From positions 128,069,429 through 128,133,428 of the forward strand of contig CM045770.1 in assembly GCA_025200525.1 (NCBI GenBank): DNA of 64,000 bases, given 5' to 3'. Shown here in pieces: positions 11,868-24,800 of this stretch. How positions within the stretch are numbered: the stretch's first letter is position 1; each line of letters opens with the position of its first letter. The notes under the pieces were generated by a model. The model had not been told where the DNA came from and did no database searches. It saw only the letters and a program-made list of their open reading frames with translations. The translations under genes were made by a program, and so were the position numbers. This DNA is from Camellia lanceoleosa (taxonomy: Eukaryota; Streptophyta; Magnoliopsida; Ericales; Theaceae).

Positions 11868-14800
11868 AGTAAACACCCCATTTTTTACCATCCTCAAGAC
11901 TTAGACGTCATCGTTTGTGCACGCGGTGATTTTGCTTGTTTGTGTTCGTTTTAAGTGCTTGAAGTCCTTGGCGGAATGCCCTATCTTTGAGCCTTTAGAC
12001 CTTGTTCCTTCTCTACCTTGTTTTGGACCAAAACTTGGTGTCTGGACCTACTGGTGACCTGTCAACCACCCCCCAAGGCTGTCGGCCATGGATGTGGCCA
12101 GTCGGCACCAGTCTCTTTTTTCGGATATTTATTGACAGTTGTGCCAACTGTTGCACACTGAGTTGTATCTTCATACACGTGTATGGTATGATGTATCTAA
12201 GCTCAAGGGGTGTTTTTCTATAAATAAGGGGTGTCCTCCTCCATTTTTGAGGGTTAGCATTTTTAGAACAAAAATCTCTCTCTCTCTCTCTTGTTATTTT
12301 GCATACACTTGCCTAGTTTCTCTTAGTTTTTGCACATCAACCCTTAACCAAACACTCTCACCTTGGCACTGAGGAAACTTGGGACCATGTTTGAGCTCTA
12401 GAAGGAGGTTTGAGCTTGAATTTGTGGCTGTTTTGTGCTGTGCTTCAAAAGTCTAGAACTTACCTTGCCTAGACTTGTTTTCAATACTTGCTTTGCCATC
12501 TTTTTAAACTATCTTGGGGCTGGTTTTGGCATGTAAAAAGTTATATTTTTGAGACCCAAATGTGGTGGTTTGAGCTCTTTTGAGTTAGGGGGTTGTCCAC
12601 CCCTTTTGCTTTTTAGCTTGTTAAGCTTTTGAGCCATCTTTTCATCACTTTGAAAACAACTTTCTTGGGCCTTTAAACCACTAAATCTCAACAGTTTTTC
12701 AGTGGTGAAAACCTCATTTTGAAGTCCAAAATTGGAGGGATTAACCTCCCTTCCTTGTGTCTTGTTTGCATGCCTAGTTAGCTTCATGAGTTAGCATGTT
12801 TTTCTAGCCTAACTTAGCTTTAGTCCAGCATGTTTTTGCCTCTATTTTGACCTATTTTGGCTCTATGTTGGGCTGGTTAATTCAGTTGAGGCTTGTATTG
12901 CATAGTTGTAGTGCTATTTCCTTCACTAGCTTAGTGTTTTTATGCTTTGGTCATCATTGTTTTGAGTTGAAAGCATGTTTTAGTGTTGTTTTGCACTCCA
13001 TTTCAACACTTTAAATCTCTGCAACCTCCCTCCATTCTTCACCCATTAGTTTTCTTTGAAAGTGGTTTCAAACCACTTATTTGCCTAAGTGTGAAATTGA
13101 GGTGTTGCACCTAATGGTTTAATCCCTTAGGAGGTTCATTACCAACCGTGTAATGCCTTTTTCATGCCCAAAGTAACTTGTAGTTTGATCCATTTTTCCA
13201 TTAGAGGACACTCACCTTTGGACTTAATCGATTAAAGAATGAATCGGTAATTTAAAATGAGTAAACAAAATGGATAAGTAAAAGAGGCAAGATAAGCATC
13301 TTTAGCGTTGCATTGCATGTGTTCGAATCGGGCGTTAATTCGAACACAAGGAAAATGGGACATTTCATACTTAAAGTGATGAAATGTGCCATTTTCCTTG
13401 GTCACCATCACCTTTGATCATGCATTTTGCACTCATTAAGCTTGTACAAACTTGGTTTTTTGGCCATCATGCATGGAAATTGCTTGATTAGTGGTTTGAG
13501 AGCCAAGAGTTGCACTCCTTTGAGCTTGTTTGATGATAAGGAGTGTAACAGTGCACACAAACTTATGAGAATACACTATTTTGCCCTGTCTGCTCTCTGT
13601 TGTAGCAAAAAGTGGAGTTCATGTCATCAGTGGCCGACCGGCCACCACTAGTAGCCGACCGGCCACCATTGGTAGCTGACAGGTCCCCTGTCGGCCACCA
13701 ATGAAAATTGCACAGTGCGTCGGTAAGTTAGAGCAGAGGCATTCTGGAATTTGGTGGAATTTTCAGTGTTCAAATGTGCAAACAAAGGCTCGCAGCAGCA
13801 AAACGGTGGTTTTTCGAGTGGAGAAAAAGAGCATGCATGCATTCCTCGCTCCTCAGAATTAGCAAGTTAGTTTAATTAGCATTAGATCAAACATGTGTTG
13901 TAATTAATTAGTTGTAGCTAATTAAGTGTTTTCAATAATTAGTTAGTTTAACTAGTTATTCCTTTTCAGTTTGTAATTAATTAGCTAGAAGTAGTTAATT
14001 AGTTTCAAGTTTTGTAATAGTTAGCTTAATTAGCGTAACTAGTTAGTTAGCGCTTATTCATTCAGACCCTCATTCGCGAGGGCATAATGTTATAATAAGT
14101 GTGTGTGCGTGTGTGTATGTCTTCCAACCCCACATCTTTCTCCATTTTATTTAATCGCTTTTCATGGTTAGATTAGGGACATTTTCAATTAGCATACCTT
14201 ATGCTTGCATGTTCGCATCCATTCATTTGTCTTGCATGCACCGAGGCTCGGTGTATCATTCAAATTGCATTGTCATTTCAATACTCCTTTGAATACATGT
14301 TTCAGAGCATGCTATCAAAGTATTGCAAATACCATGATTAAATAGCCAAGCCTATTTAGTTACATCATTGCATGTATTGCATTAGTCATCTAACATAGTT
14401 AGGAATCATGCATTTTTCTAACTTTGTTTTCTTTCTTGGCTTGGAGTACTCGGTGAGTCTTATGCTTTGGCATACTTGCATGAGTGTGATTACCATATTG
14501 CCATATTTAGCGTGCTTGCCATGAGGCTATGTGCTTAAATGCTAAACTGCATGAATGTTTGTGGATGAAGGTTTGTTGCTTGAATTGGAATGATGCAACA
14601 AATGTAAGTTTTAAGCCCACTTTGCGAAGTGGCAAATCTTGTTTTAAGCCTACTATGTTTGGTGGCAAATCTGCATCTTCTAAGCCTACTTGAGGTGGCA
14701 AATTCAAACCATTTTCGCAAACAAACATGAGTTGAATTCTTCCAAATTGACCAAACTAGTTTATACTTGCTTGTACGCATCACATAGTAAAGCTAGTTTA

Positions 14801-15226
14801 ATAACTGAAACAAGAGCACATAATGTATATAAAAATCATATCATGATTAGTAGAGGCCGATCTTTGATCGGGCGAGCGGGGGTGTTCAATTCATGGCCTT
14901 CCCCCCCCAGTACCCAAGTTCTTGAGTCGAGGCAACTTTGGTGATGACGGACACGTCGCCTTCGGCACGAGTCAAGGTTTCCTAAATTTCCCTAAAATAA
15001 AAAATATTTGGATGGCGACTTTGTATCTAGCAAAGTAGTCCAATTTTAGCATTATTTGATTTAAAATCAATTTTCCAAAAGGTTTGTCAGATTTGGACTC
15101 CTTGGTGTTTATCAGTTTCACGTTGCACTTGTGAGACTAGATTCAGAACCGCAAGAGTCCCAACAGTGAGGCCTTTCTTTTCAACCCTTTCTGAATGAAG
15201 GGGCACAAGAAAAAGGGAAGTCTACA
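11868..15226 (+). repeat. 5' LTR of element B
   Basis: A 3359-bp copy paired with 37590-41004, running from 'agtaaacacccc' to 'gtctaca'. It contains a promoter block, a CT-rich tract near 12276-12292, a GGCCGAC cluster at 13628-13700 and the conserved block near 14855-14970. It is clearly related to the LTRs of A but forms a separate sub-branch. Confidence 0.88.
12081..12226 (+). promoter_or_regulatory. LTR promoter of B (5')
   Basis: GTCGGC occurs at 12081-12086 and 12101-12106. The CATACACGTGTATG palindrome lies at 12172-12185 and TATAAATA at 12219-12226. The spacing matches element A. Confidence 0.6.
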
Positions 15227-15231
15227 GTTTC

Positions 15232-15249
15232 TGGCGACTTTGCTGAGAA
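15232..15249 (+). promoter_or_regulatory. Primer binding site of B
   Basis: TGGCGACTTTGCTGAGAA follows the 5' LTR by five bases and matches the tRNA-Arg-like site better at its 5' end than the copy in A. Confidence 0.7.
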
Positions 15250-16033
15250 ACTTAGAGAACTTAACTCGAACTCATGATATGTTGTTTTATCTACACTTAT
15301 GTGTTTCTTTGCATTTGCATTTGCATCGGTGCGCTTAAGTCATAGTGTTTGCCATCTGTTATTCCTAAACAGTTTGCCGGAGGCTTGCTTGGAAAAGCTT
15401 GCCAAAAGGCTGATCGGTTGCGGGCTCTGCCACGATGGGAACACAACCCTTGGATCTGGACTACCGCTGTACCGTCTGATCCTCCTCTCACTTCTCGATG
15501 TTAGGTGTGAGAGGTATATTAGGTGATCTTGCTAAGGTACACTTTTTTGACCAATCTACCTAGTTGCATATTGGAAACCATAGAGACTGTTCCAAACTAG
15601 GACAAGTTGTTTACCCGAATGTAAGAATTACATGAAACCGCTTGTTTGCGTAGTGAACCCCTGGCTCTTGAAAAAATTAGGCCAGGGTAACCCTACCCCA
15701 TCATAGGGATGTTTTGGCTCTCACTTGCTTGATACGTGCTTTTAGGGTGAAACTATGCAAGAATGTATGTATCAGTTGCAAGTCTGGGTATCAATTTTGG
15801 GGCATAAATCAATGTTTGAGTACAGTTATCCAGCTTATGATTACAACTGTGTGTTGTTTCTATCTGAGTCGAGGTGTTATGCGGTTTCTGATTTCTGTTT
15901 CCTTTTGTTTTTTTTATTTCTTTTTGCAAGGTAGTTTTACACGATTGCTTCAGACGAGTCTATTACCCCCCAAGTACTCTGGACCCAAGTTAGAAGGATT
16001 TACAGATCTGGGGATCTAGTTAGGGGAAAGCCA
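15250..16033 (+). other. Untranslated leader of element B
   Basis: Homologous to 6133-6914 of A. A 101-codon open frame at 15714-16019 lies in a different frame from gag and is not preserved in A, so it is not called. Confidence 0.55.
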
Positions 16034-17516
16034 GTGTTTGTTTCACTCCCGCCGGTTACCAGACGGAGGAGGATTCGACAGAACTTGCGAATTCAGCAGT
16101 CACCCTTTACCTCGCCTGTGTCTAGCCAGGCCCAATCATCGGCTTCTACTCCAAATAGAGACAACTTGCCAGTTTCGGTAGTTCAAAATCCTCCAGTCAA
16201 TATGGAAGATATGCTTCGACAACTCCAACAAACTATCGAGGCTATGCAGCTAGATGTTGCCCGCCAAGTAGAAATTGCAGCCCAGTAGGCTAAGTTGATC
16301 ATTAGGCTACAACAACAACAGCCGCAGCAAGCAGCAGCCTCTGCATCCCATCCACCTCCTGCAAACATTCCGACACCCATAGCTACTATTCCCAAAGCTA
16401 ATGTCCAGGACAATACGGGCATCTCAGTGGATCCAATTCCACTCCAGACCTCCAAAGCACAGATATACCAAACGGAGGCCCCCTTTGAGTTTGAGGTCAA
16501 CCCTACTGCACTGAAGGTAAGCAACTAGAAAAGCTCTTTAAACGAGCTCAGGGCGTCAATTCGATCCTTGATATTGAGGATGGCTACACTGACTCGGCAG
16601 TGACTTTGCCAAACAGGTTCAAAATGCCGCATATAGACCGCTTTGATTGCTTAGGTGATCCCATGGTCCATCTCCAGCTATTTTCAGACATTCTACAAAT
16701 GATGGGCCTATCTAGGTTGCAGAAGTTATCCCTCTTCGGCCGGACCCTGTCGGGTATAGCGGCCATCTGGTACGCCAAACTCGAAGACTCCATGAAGAGA
16801 AACTAGGAGGAAATGGCTGAGGCCTTCATGGCACAGTACTCCTATAATACTCAGATCGAGGTCACTACTCGTGAAATCAAAGCAACTCGCCAGGAGCCGA
16901 AGGAGGGCTTCTCTGATTTTGTAACTTGGTGGAGGGCCAAGGCCTCCATGATGACCATCCGACCGGCTAAAAAGGACCAAATCAGAATGGTGGTCCGTAA
17001 CCTACAACCAAGACTGCTACAGAAGATGATAGTCTTACCTCTGTCTACTTTTGTTGACCTCCATGAAATAGGGGTGCAGATAGAGGATGCAATGAAGCAG
17101 AGTCTGATAGACCACAAGAAAGAGCAGCCCAAGAGGGCTTTCACGCGTAGTTCCAATGTGGCTACGAGTGGTAGTGCAACCGCAAGGCCTTTCGATGTAG
17201 GTATGGTCACCACCACACCAAAAACTGCGAACCCCTTTGCCAGTACATCCGATACAACCTCACAAACCTCGAAGCACTAACCCCAAGGCCAGAGGGTTTT
17301 CAATCCACTCTACATGTCTCTATCTGCAGCCCTAAGAGTCCTGATTAGAAAACGGCATCTGAAACCGTTAAAACAACGCCCATTGCCCAATCATCTCTCT
17401 CTTACACACAACCCAGCCAAATACTGCGCCTTCCACCAACAGCATGGCCATGATACTAATCAATTATTCAAATTGCGTCATGAGATTCAAGATCTCACTG
17501 ACAATAAGGGATAGCA
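16034..17516 (+). pseudogene. gag: Gag of element B (broken)
   Basis: Same domain order as in A. The N-terminal region (NMEDMLRQLQQTIEAM near 16200) is followed by a glutamine/alanine-rich stretch near 16300-16350. A one-base loss near 16525 then shifts the frame. The gag domain lies at about 16630-16960 (GDPMVHLQLF, AIWYAKLED, WWRAKA), with a TAG at 16804-16806 where A has TGG. The zinc knuckle near 17425-17470 reads YCAFHQQHGHDTNQLF, so the final Cys is Leu. A further stop and a one-base loss near 17508 end the frame. Confidence 0.82.
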
Positions 17517-19736
17517 CCTCTTGAAAAACCTAATGTCACTACAAATCCTCTTCCACCACATGACTAAGCCCCTCCACCCCAGCAAATAAACCTCATCCAT
17601 ACACTGGCCATCCCTTACGACCCTAGTATATACATCACTCTCGCCCACCTACCTAAGCCGGCGTTGTTCATCCCGGAAAGAACAAATTTGTGCATGATGA
17701 ACGCGTCCGCATCCCAATCTGAACCTGTGATGGTGACCGTGGTAGATGAAGGCAGGATAACTTTGGTGGAGAATGGGAGTGCCAGTTCAGTGCCTGAGGG
17801 CTCCGTGGATTTATCTGAGGAGGAATACAACCCATGCTATTATATTGCGCCAACCAATCAAGCCAAACCGGAGCTGGAGTTGCCAACAGGGATGGAGGTC
17901 AGTGTAGTCCAGGAGGATGGACCAAGCCAGGGATTGGATGACTTAGCTGACCTTGAGGATGACATCAACAATCTGTAATTCTTCGATGAACAAGATCCGG
18001 GGAATGTACAGATTAACTAGTTCGATCTGAACGGGTCAACGGATAATTTGGGGTGGCTCAGTGATGAACCTAATGTGGATAAGAGACTTCAATCAAAGCT
18101 GGAACAACCAGAAGTAGGAATTGCTACAAAGGCCGAAACGGCCAAGGACAAGGGTAAGCTGCTGGAAGACGCCGGTCTGAAACAAGTGGCTTAGGAATTT
18201 AGTATTGTTAGTACTGCTGATACGGAGCAAGAAGCCGCACTGAAGCGGCTTGAACAGGAAAGGGATGAGAATAATCAAAAAGCTGGAAAAGCCAAACACC
18301 TTGCGGGGGATGATTGTGATGTGAGAGTAATTACAACAGAACCGGACAATTTCCTATCAGTTGTCGAAGAAGTATGGTGGGAAGATGATGATCTGCATCT
18401 TGCCCACACAGACGAGGATTGGGGCCAAGACTTGGCAGACGACACTTGGTATTCTGAGGAAGTGGATCACATGAATAGAAGCGAGTAGTACTTCAAGCCC
18501 TCACACTTGGACCAACTAGAAGCATCTGGAAATGATAAAGAGGCTGAAAAACAGAGGGAAAAACAGTTAGAAGAAGAAGTTGTACTGATACAGCTGAAGA
18601 AGATCCAAGCAGACATATCCATTTGGGGGTTGCCCATGGCTTCGCGAGTACACAGGCAAGCCATCCTATCAACAATGGATAAGGCCAAGTTGTCTATCGA
18701 CACAACTCCAGAACAACTAGTGGGACTCGTCTTCCTGGGAGGTGCTTCGCCTACTTTGACCTTCTCGGATAAGGAATTGTCGCCCGAGGGCTCTGTGCAT
18801 AACAAACCCTTATACATCTCAGTTGAATGTAGAGAGAAGTGGGTACCGGTTGTATTGGTGGATACTGGGTCTGCGATCAATGTTTGTCTGTCATGTACAG
18901 CCTATGCTATTGGCTTGAAGCCAGCGGACTTTGTACCTACGGCCCAAGTGATCCGGGCGTACGACAACACAAGCAGAGAGGTGATGGGGACATTTCAGAT
19001 CAGAACAGAGGTTGGCCCAGCACAACAGGATATTGAGTTTCATGTCCTGGACGTTCTAGCCACTTTTAACTTACTCCTTGGATGGTCGTGGCCGCACCAA
19101 GTGAAAGTTGTCTCTTCCACTCTTCATCAGATGCTGAAGTACCCTCTTGGAAAGGAGGTAGCCATTGTGTTTGGAAATTCATCTATACATCCTCCACCTG
19201 AGGTCACCACACCAGTACTGGAGATTGTACACGGCGATGAGGATGTTTTCCTATCTGGGTTTACCTTGGCTGAGGCCCGGGTGGTGCAAGACATCTTGGC
19301 TATTGATAAGGGGTTGTACGTTAGTGCTCAATCAGTCTACCTTATGAACAAGCTATAATATATACCCAGGATGGGATTAGGAAAGAGTGGCCGGAAGGGC
19401 GTTGTTGCATTGGCCGAAGTGCCACATAACCCTCATATCTTTGGTCTCGGTTACACGCCTACCAAAGAGGACTGGGTAAGAAAAGGGAAAGAAATGGCAG
19501 GAAGAACCAAAGCTAAACAAAGTGGGAAGCACTATGAGCTTGTGCATAGACCAATTCAGGGAACTCTGAACGGCCACTTTGTCCAGGAGGGGGAAGACTT
19601 CCCATTTTGCGGCTTTCCTGAGCCATGGTTAAACTCCGAGAAGCAGCGTCTACCCGGCTTTGAGATTTTCTTCGACCTACAGCTGCAAGAGGGTGAAGCC
19701 ACAGAGGAACAGACTGAATTAATTGTTGAGGCTTAA
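17517..19736 (+). pseudogene. pro: Linker, aspartic protease and G-patch-like region of B
   Basis: The frame from about 17664 encodes the acidic linker, interrupted by stops near 17978, 18018, 18192 and 18488. A coiled, charged stretch (EAEKQREKQLEEEVVL near 18540) precedes the protease. The protease active site VDTGSAINVC (about 18855-18890) is intact here, unlike in A. The later motif is LLGWSWPHQV, where A has MLGRPWLHQV. The G-patch-like MGLGKSGRKGV and FGLGYTPTK follow at 19371-19470. The frame ends with TAA at 19734-19736. Confidence 0.8.
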
Positions 19737-21420
19737 CAGAGTACAGAGGGTAAGTCTGATAGCAATGAACTTGAGATAGGAGCAGCGCTGGCGTGTCTCC
19801 TTTCGGATCCTCAGATCAAACAGGAGAGCTTGGGGGGTGACCTAACCATTTCCATGATCGGAGACCAATTAGGTGTGGACCCTTCCAGTGGTATTCTGGC
19901 TGCATCTAATGCACCCTCTCTCATTTGGCAACTAGAGGAGGGCTTTCTGTCCAGCAATTCTGAATCAGGTAGTGAGCTGGAATCAGATTCTAGTTCTTCT
20001 GAGTCGGAGTCCGGTATTCCTGGGGTTGATAACCCGGATGCCGTAGTTTTGTCCAAGTCGTCTTTTTTCTTTTCTTTTGAGTCGGTTGTAACCGAGGAAT
20101 TGGATGAGCTAGAACCTTTGAATGAGAATGATACCACTGCTATTTCTAAGTACTTCTTTGTGCCACTTGTATATTGCATTGATCATGACTTTCAAAATTT
20201 TGATAAAAACGACGAGGAAGGCATTCCTCTGGTTTTGAAACATTTGGTTGATCGAGAGGAGGAGATGTTTGTAAAACCCCTTGTTGATGAAATCATTGCA
20301 ATTAATGTGGGTACTGAGAAGGATCCGCATCTGGTCTAGATCGGGTCCACGTTGTCTTCGAAGGAACGTGAGCGCTTAGTTGCTTTATTAAAAGATTTCA
20401 AAGATGTTTTCGCGTGGTCCTACGAAGACATGCTTGGAATCGATCCTGAGATTGTACAGCATTGGATCCCTTTCGACCTTGAGGCCTGACCTGTCAAATA
20501 GAAGCTATGGCGAATATGCCCGGATTGGGCTTTGAAAATCAAGGAGGAGGTCACCAAGTAAATAGATGCAGGGTTTTTGCTAGTATCTGAGTATCCGACT
20601 TGGTTGGCCAACATTGTTCTGATGTCGAAGAAAGATGGTAGAATTTGGGTGTGTGTGGATTTCAGAGACCTGAACAAAGCTAGTCCGAAGGATGACTTTC
20701 CTCTATCATACATCGATGAATTGGTGGACTTCACCCCAGGCCATGCATTGCTCTCCTTTATGGATGGGTTTTCCGGGTATAACCAGATCTTGATGGCACC
20801 CGAGGACAGGGAGAAGACTGCCTTCACCACACCGTGGGGAACCTACTGCTACAGGGTGATGCCGTTCAGTCTAAAAAATGCAGGGGCTACTTATCAATAA
20901 GTTGCAACCACGATCTTGCATGATATGATCCACAAAGAGGTTGAGGTGTACGTGGACGACATGATTGTCAAGTCCAAGGAAAGAGAGGGCCACTACACCG
21001 CCTTGAACAAATTCTTCCAATAGATCAGAGAATATTGATTGAGGCTAAATCCACAAAAATGCACTTTTGATGTCACAACAGGGAAAATGCTAGGTTTCTT
21101 GATTACACAGGGGGGCATCGAGGTCGATCCTTCCAAAATCAAGGCCATCTTAGAAATGCCACCACCAAGGACTGAAAAGGAGGTGCGAGGCTTTCTGGGT
21201 AAAGTGCAATTCATAAGATGGTTTATTGCAAAATTAACCTTGACTTGTGAACCACTATTTGGTCTCCTGAAGAAAGGAAAGAAATTCCAATGGGATGACC
21301 AATGCCAGTTTACTTTTGAGCAGATTAAGCAGTACCTCCAGAACCCACCCATGTTGTCACCACCAAAATCGGGAAAGTCGTTGATTCTGTACCTGTCAGT
21401 TACCGACACGACTATGGGCT
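19737..21420 (+). pseudogene. pol: Reverse transcriptase of element B (broken)
   Basis: An acidic serine-rich spacer (19930-20110) leads into the RT. The blocks are FAWSYEDMLGIDP, GFLLVSEYPTWLANIV, VCVDFRDLNKASPKDD, FMDGFSGYNQI, YCYRVMPFSLKNAGATYQ and the catalytic YVDDM at 20949-20963, then RLNPQKCTF, GFLITQGGIEVDPSKI and FLGKVQFI. Stops at 20337-20339, near 20487, 20497, 20560, 20897, 21021 and 21038 mostly sit where A has CAG, CAA, CGA or similar codons. This copy preserves the RT core that is split in A. Confidence 0.85.
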
Positions 21421-22203
21421 TGCTTAGCCTTGGTATTGGCTACGAGGAAGTTAAGGCGCTACCTGTTAGCTTATTCTGTAATTCTGGTTTCGAGATTAGA
21501 TCACATCAAATATCTCTTCGAGAAACTAGCGCTTACGAGAAGGCTAGCTCATTGGCTGCTTCTTCTCTTCGAATTTGATTTGAAGTATGTCACGTGCAAG
21601 TCAGTTAAGGGGAGAGTTGTAGCGGAATTTTTGGCGAATCACCCAGTGGAAGGGGACAAAACAGTAGAATACATATTCCCATATGAGGCTATTCTGCAGG
21701 TTGAGGAAGAGATTTGGACAATGTACTTTGACAGAGCATCTAATCAGTACAGTTATGGGATAGAGGTGTTGCTGATAGCACCCGACAATTCCCATATACC
21801 TTTAGCCTTCAAACTCAGGTTTACGGTATCTAACCACGAAGTAGAATACGAAGCGTGTATCGCTAGTTTGGAAGCTGCCCTTGAACTAAGGGCAAAAAGG
21901 TTGGACGTTATCGGGGACTTGAACCTGGTTGTGTCTCAAGCAAAAGGAGACTGGAAGGTTAAGGAAGAAATGATGAAAATCTATCACCAGACCCTGGATG
22001 TTTTGATTCCTAGGTTTGAGAAGCTAACCTTCACGCACCTGTTAAGAGAGAACAACAGGTTCGCTGACGCCTTATCAACTCTATCTTCTATGATAGACAT
22101 CCTTTTAGGAGTCCCGATGCATCTAATCATCATTGAACAGAGATATACGCCGCCCTACGAGTTTATCACAGCAATGGATGGAGTGCAAGATCAGAATCCC
22201 TAG
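21421..22203 (+). pseudogene. pol: RNase H remnant and archaeal-type RNase H of B
   Basis: The first RNase H has lost the segment equivalent to 41438-41541 of A (104 bases), which shifts the frame and removes part of the domain. The second, archaeal-type RNase H (about 21700-22090) is better kept: MYFDRASN (A has FDGASN), YEACIASLEAAL, VIGDLNLVVSQAKGDW and RENNRFADALSTL. This second RNase H defines the Tat clade. A TAG at 22201-22203 ends the frame. Confidence 0.82.
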
Positions 22204-22801
22204 TATTATGACATCTGGAACTTTTTGGAAAAAGGAGGCTTATCCATTAGGGGCAAATGCCAAAGATAAAAAAGCTATACGGCGAATGGCTGCTCAGTTT
22301 ATCATCTGCGGGGGTAAGTTGTACAAACGTGGTCATCTGGGAATGCACAAACTGTGTGTGGATGCAGAAGAGTTAAAGCGCCTAATAGAGGCCATCCATG
22401 GGGGAGAGTGTGGAGCACGCATGAGCGGAGTAATGCTAGCCCGGAAGATTCTCAGGCAGGGTTATTACTAGTCAACTAGGGAGGAGGATTGTATCAGTTT
22501 TGTTCGGCCATGCCACAAATGCCGAATTCATGCAAATCACATGAACATCCCGTCGTCGAATCTGTACAACATGACTTGACTATGGCCATTTTCACTCCAG
22601 GGAATTGATGTTATTGGGGCAGTTACACCAAAGGGGTCAAATGGACATGAGTATATCCTGGTGGCAATAGACTATTTTACAAAGTGGGTCGAAGCCCAAT
22701 CCTATGCAGTGCTGAAAGCGTCGCATGTAGCCAAGTTTATCATAAATAACATCATTTGTCATTATGGGGTCCCGAATGAGATCATTTCAGATAATGGCTC
22801 C
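22204..22801 (+). pseudogene. pol: Integrase of B, N-terminal half only
   Basis: The zinc-binding region (GGECGARMSGVMLARKILRQGYY, then CHKCRIHAN) lies at about 22400-22540. The core follows with GIDVIGAVTPKGSN, AIDYFTKWVEAQSY and GVPNEIISDNG, giving two of the three catalytic acids. Sequence stops at 22801, where the reverse-oriented LTR C1 begins. The catalytic Glu region and C-terminal domain, present in A at 42914-43543, are absent from B. Confidence 0.82.
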
Positions 22802-24489
22802 TGTAGATGTGCCCTCGAGGGCTTTGCTACTACAGTTCGGACTCAAACGTCACGGTTCTGAATCTAATCCCACAAAGTGCAATGCGAGACTGATAAATCA
22901 CCAAAGAGTCCAAATCTGGCAAATCGTTTTGGAAAACTGATTTTTAAGAAAGAAGTACCAAACATGGACTGCTTTGCTAGATATAGAGTCGCCACCTAAA
23001 TATTTTGTTTTGGGGGAATTTAGGAAACCTTGACTCGTTGCCTAAGGCCACGTGTCTGTCATCACCAAAGTGGCCTCGGCTCGGGAACTTGGGTACAATT
23101 GGGGAAGGTCATCTATGAGCACCCCCGCTCGCCCGATCCGAAGATCGGCCTGTACTAAACATGATATCTTGTTTTTGAAAACACATGCGTTCTTATTCCG
23201 GTTAATTAGCTAGAATTTACTATGTGATGCGCACAACACACAAGTATAGACTAGATCGCCTAATTTGGAACAAAGCATCGCATATCCGTTTGTTTGGAAA
23301 TGGTTTGAAGTTTGCTACTCACAAGTATGCTAAAACACGGATTTCAATGAATTATCCCAATTCAAGTAATCCATCCTTCACCCACAGGCATTCAGGCAGT
23401 TATATCATATAAGCACTTAGCCTCATGGCAAGTATATTGTCATGTTAACACTCACATACATGCAAGATGCCAAAACATAAACACTCACAGTGTACTCCGA
23501 GCCAAAACAAAGAACATGTTAGTAATCAAATGTATGATCCAAGTTCATGTTAAGATGGCTAATGCATCGTAGGCAAAATGCAACTAGAATAGGCTCGGCT
23601 AACCTAAAGTGGCATGCGAGATGCGACAATTCGATACATGTATTCGACTTAGAATTGACATACAATGAAGTTAGTATGATGCGTCGAGCCCGATGTATGC
23701 AATACAGATGAATGATGCAAACATGCATAGCATAAGGATGCTAATTGAAACGTGCCCTAGAACTAACCATCGTAAGCGGTTAAGTAAAAGGGAGAAAGAA
23801 GTGGAGGTTGAAAGACATGCATCACACACACACACGCTTATTACACAATTGCGCCCTCTTGATGGAGGGACCGAAAGAATAATACAAATTACATAATTAA
23901 CTAACTAACAAGCTAATTAAATATTACACAACACTTAACTAATTAAACAAATCAATTAAGCTATAAAAACAGTAAAAATAGCCTCGGGAAGAGGGATGCA
24001 TGCGTGCTCGGACGGCTTCGCTCGGAAATCCATCGCTATGTCACATGTTGCCTCTGTTTACACTGCTCTATACCTCTGCCAACAGCGTGACACTTCTGAA
24101 CCACCTTGGGGACTTTCTGAGAGTCCATCGGCCAAGAGATAGGGCCATCGGCCATGGAAATTTGGTCATCGACCAAATGTAAGGCTCTCGGCCAACAATG
24201 CTTAGCCGACTGGCATCAAAGATGGCCGACCGGCCATATCTTCCTGCAACATGCTGTTTTGCTGCAGCAGAGGACAAACAGAGCATGGCAATACATTTTC
24301 AAGGCAATGTGTGCACCGCCACTCTCCTTATCATGTTTAAGACTCAAAGGAGTATGGTTCTCGACCCTCTAGCCATTAATCACGCATTTCAATGCATGAT
24401 GGCCAAAGGTGCCAAATGTGCAATTCAATATCAAATGAAATGCACATAACACATAAAGGGGCCTCAACCTCTATCATATTTGATCAAGA

Positions 24490-24800
24490 GGCAAGGGATG
24501 CATGCATGCAAGTAAGACTAATCATGAGCATGTGAATAAGGATGCAAATAACTCAAGCATGCAAGGCAAACATGTGACAACATGTAAAGGGACAAGATAT
24601 GCAAACATGCAAAGCAACTTAACAAAAGCATGCCAAATGCAATACCACTTAAACATGCAACGACATGTTATTGACTAAGTATGCAACAAGGCACAATTGA
24701 ATTACCATGTTACGACATGCAATTTACCAAATATTCAACAAGCATGCGACAACATGCAACAACATGTGGGGATGGACTTAAACCAAAATGGACAGCTCTC
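24490..24800. repeat. ATGCAACAAC-rich minisatellite in C1
   Basis: Irregular repeats of words such as 'aagcatgcaa' and 'acatgcaacaacatg'. The matching region of C2 is at 27830-28130, where the repeat is more regular. Confidence 0.5.

Noticed and set aside
15714..16019. 101-codon open frame before gag of B
   Set aside because: Not in frame with gag and not preserved in A (6597-6815 is shorter and differs); best read as leader.
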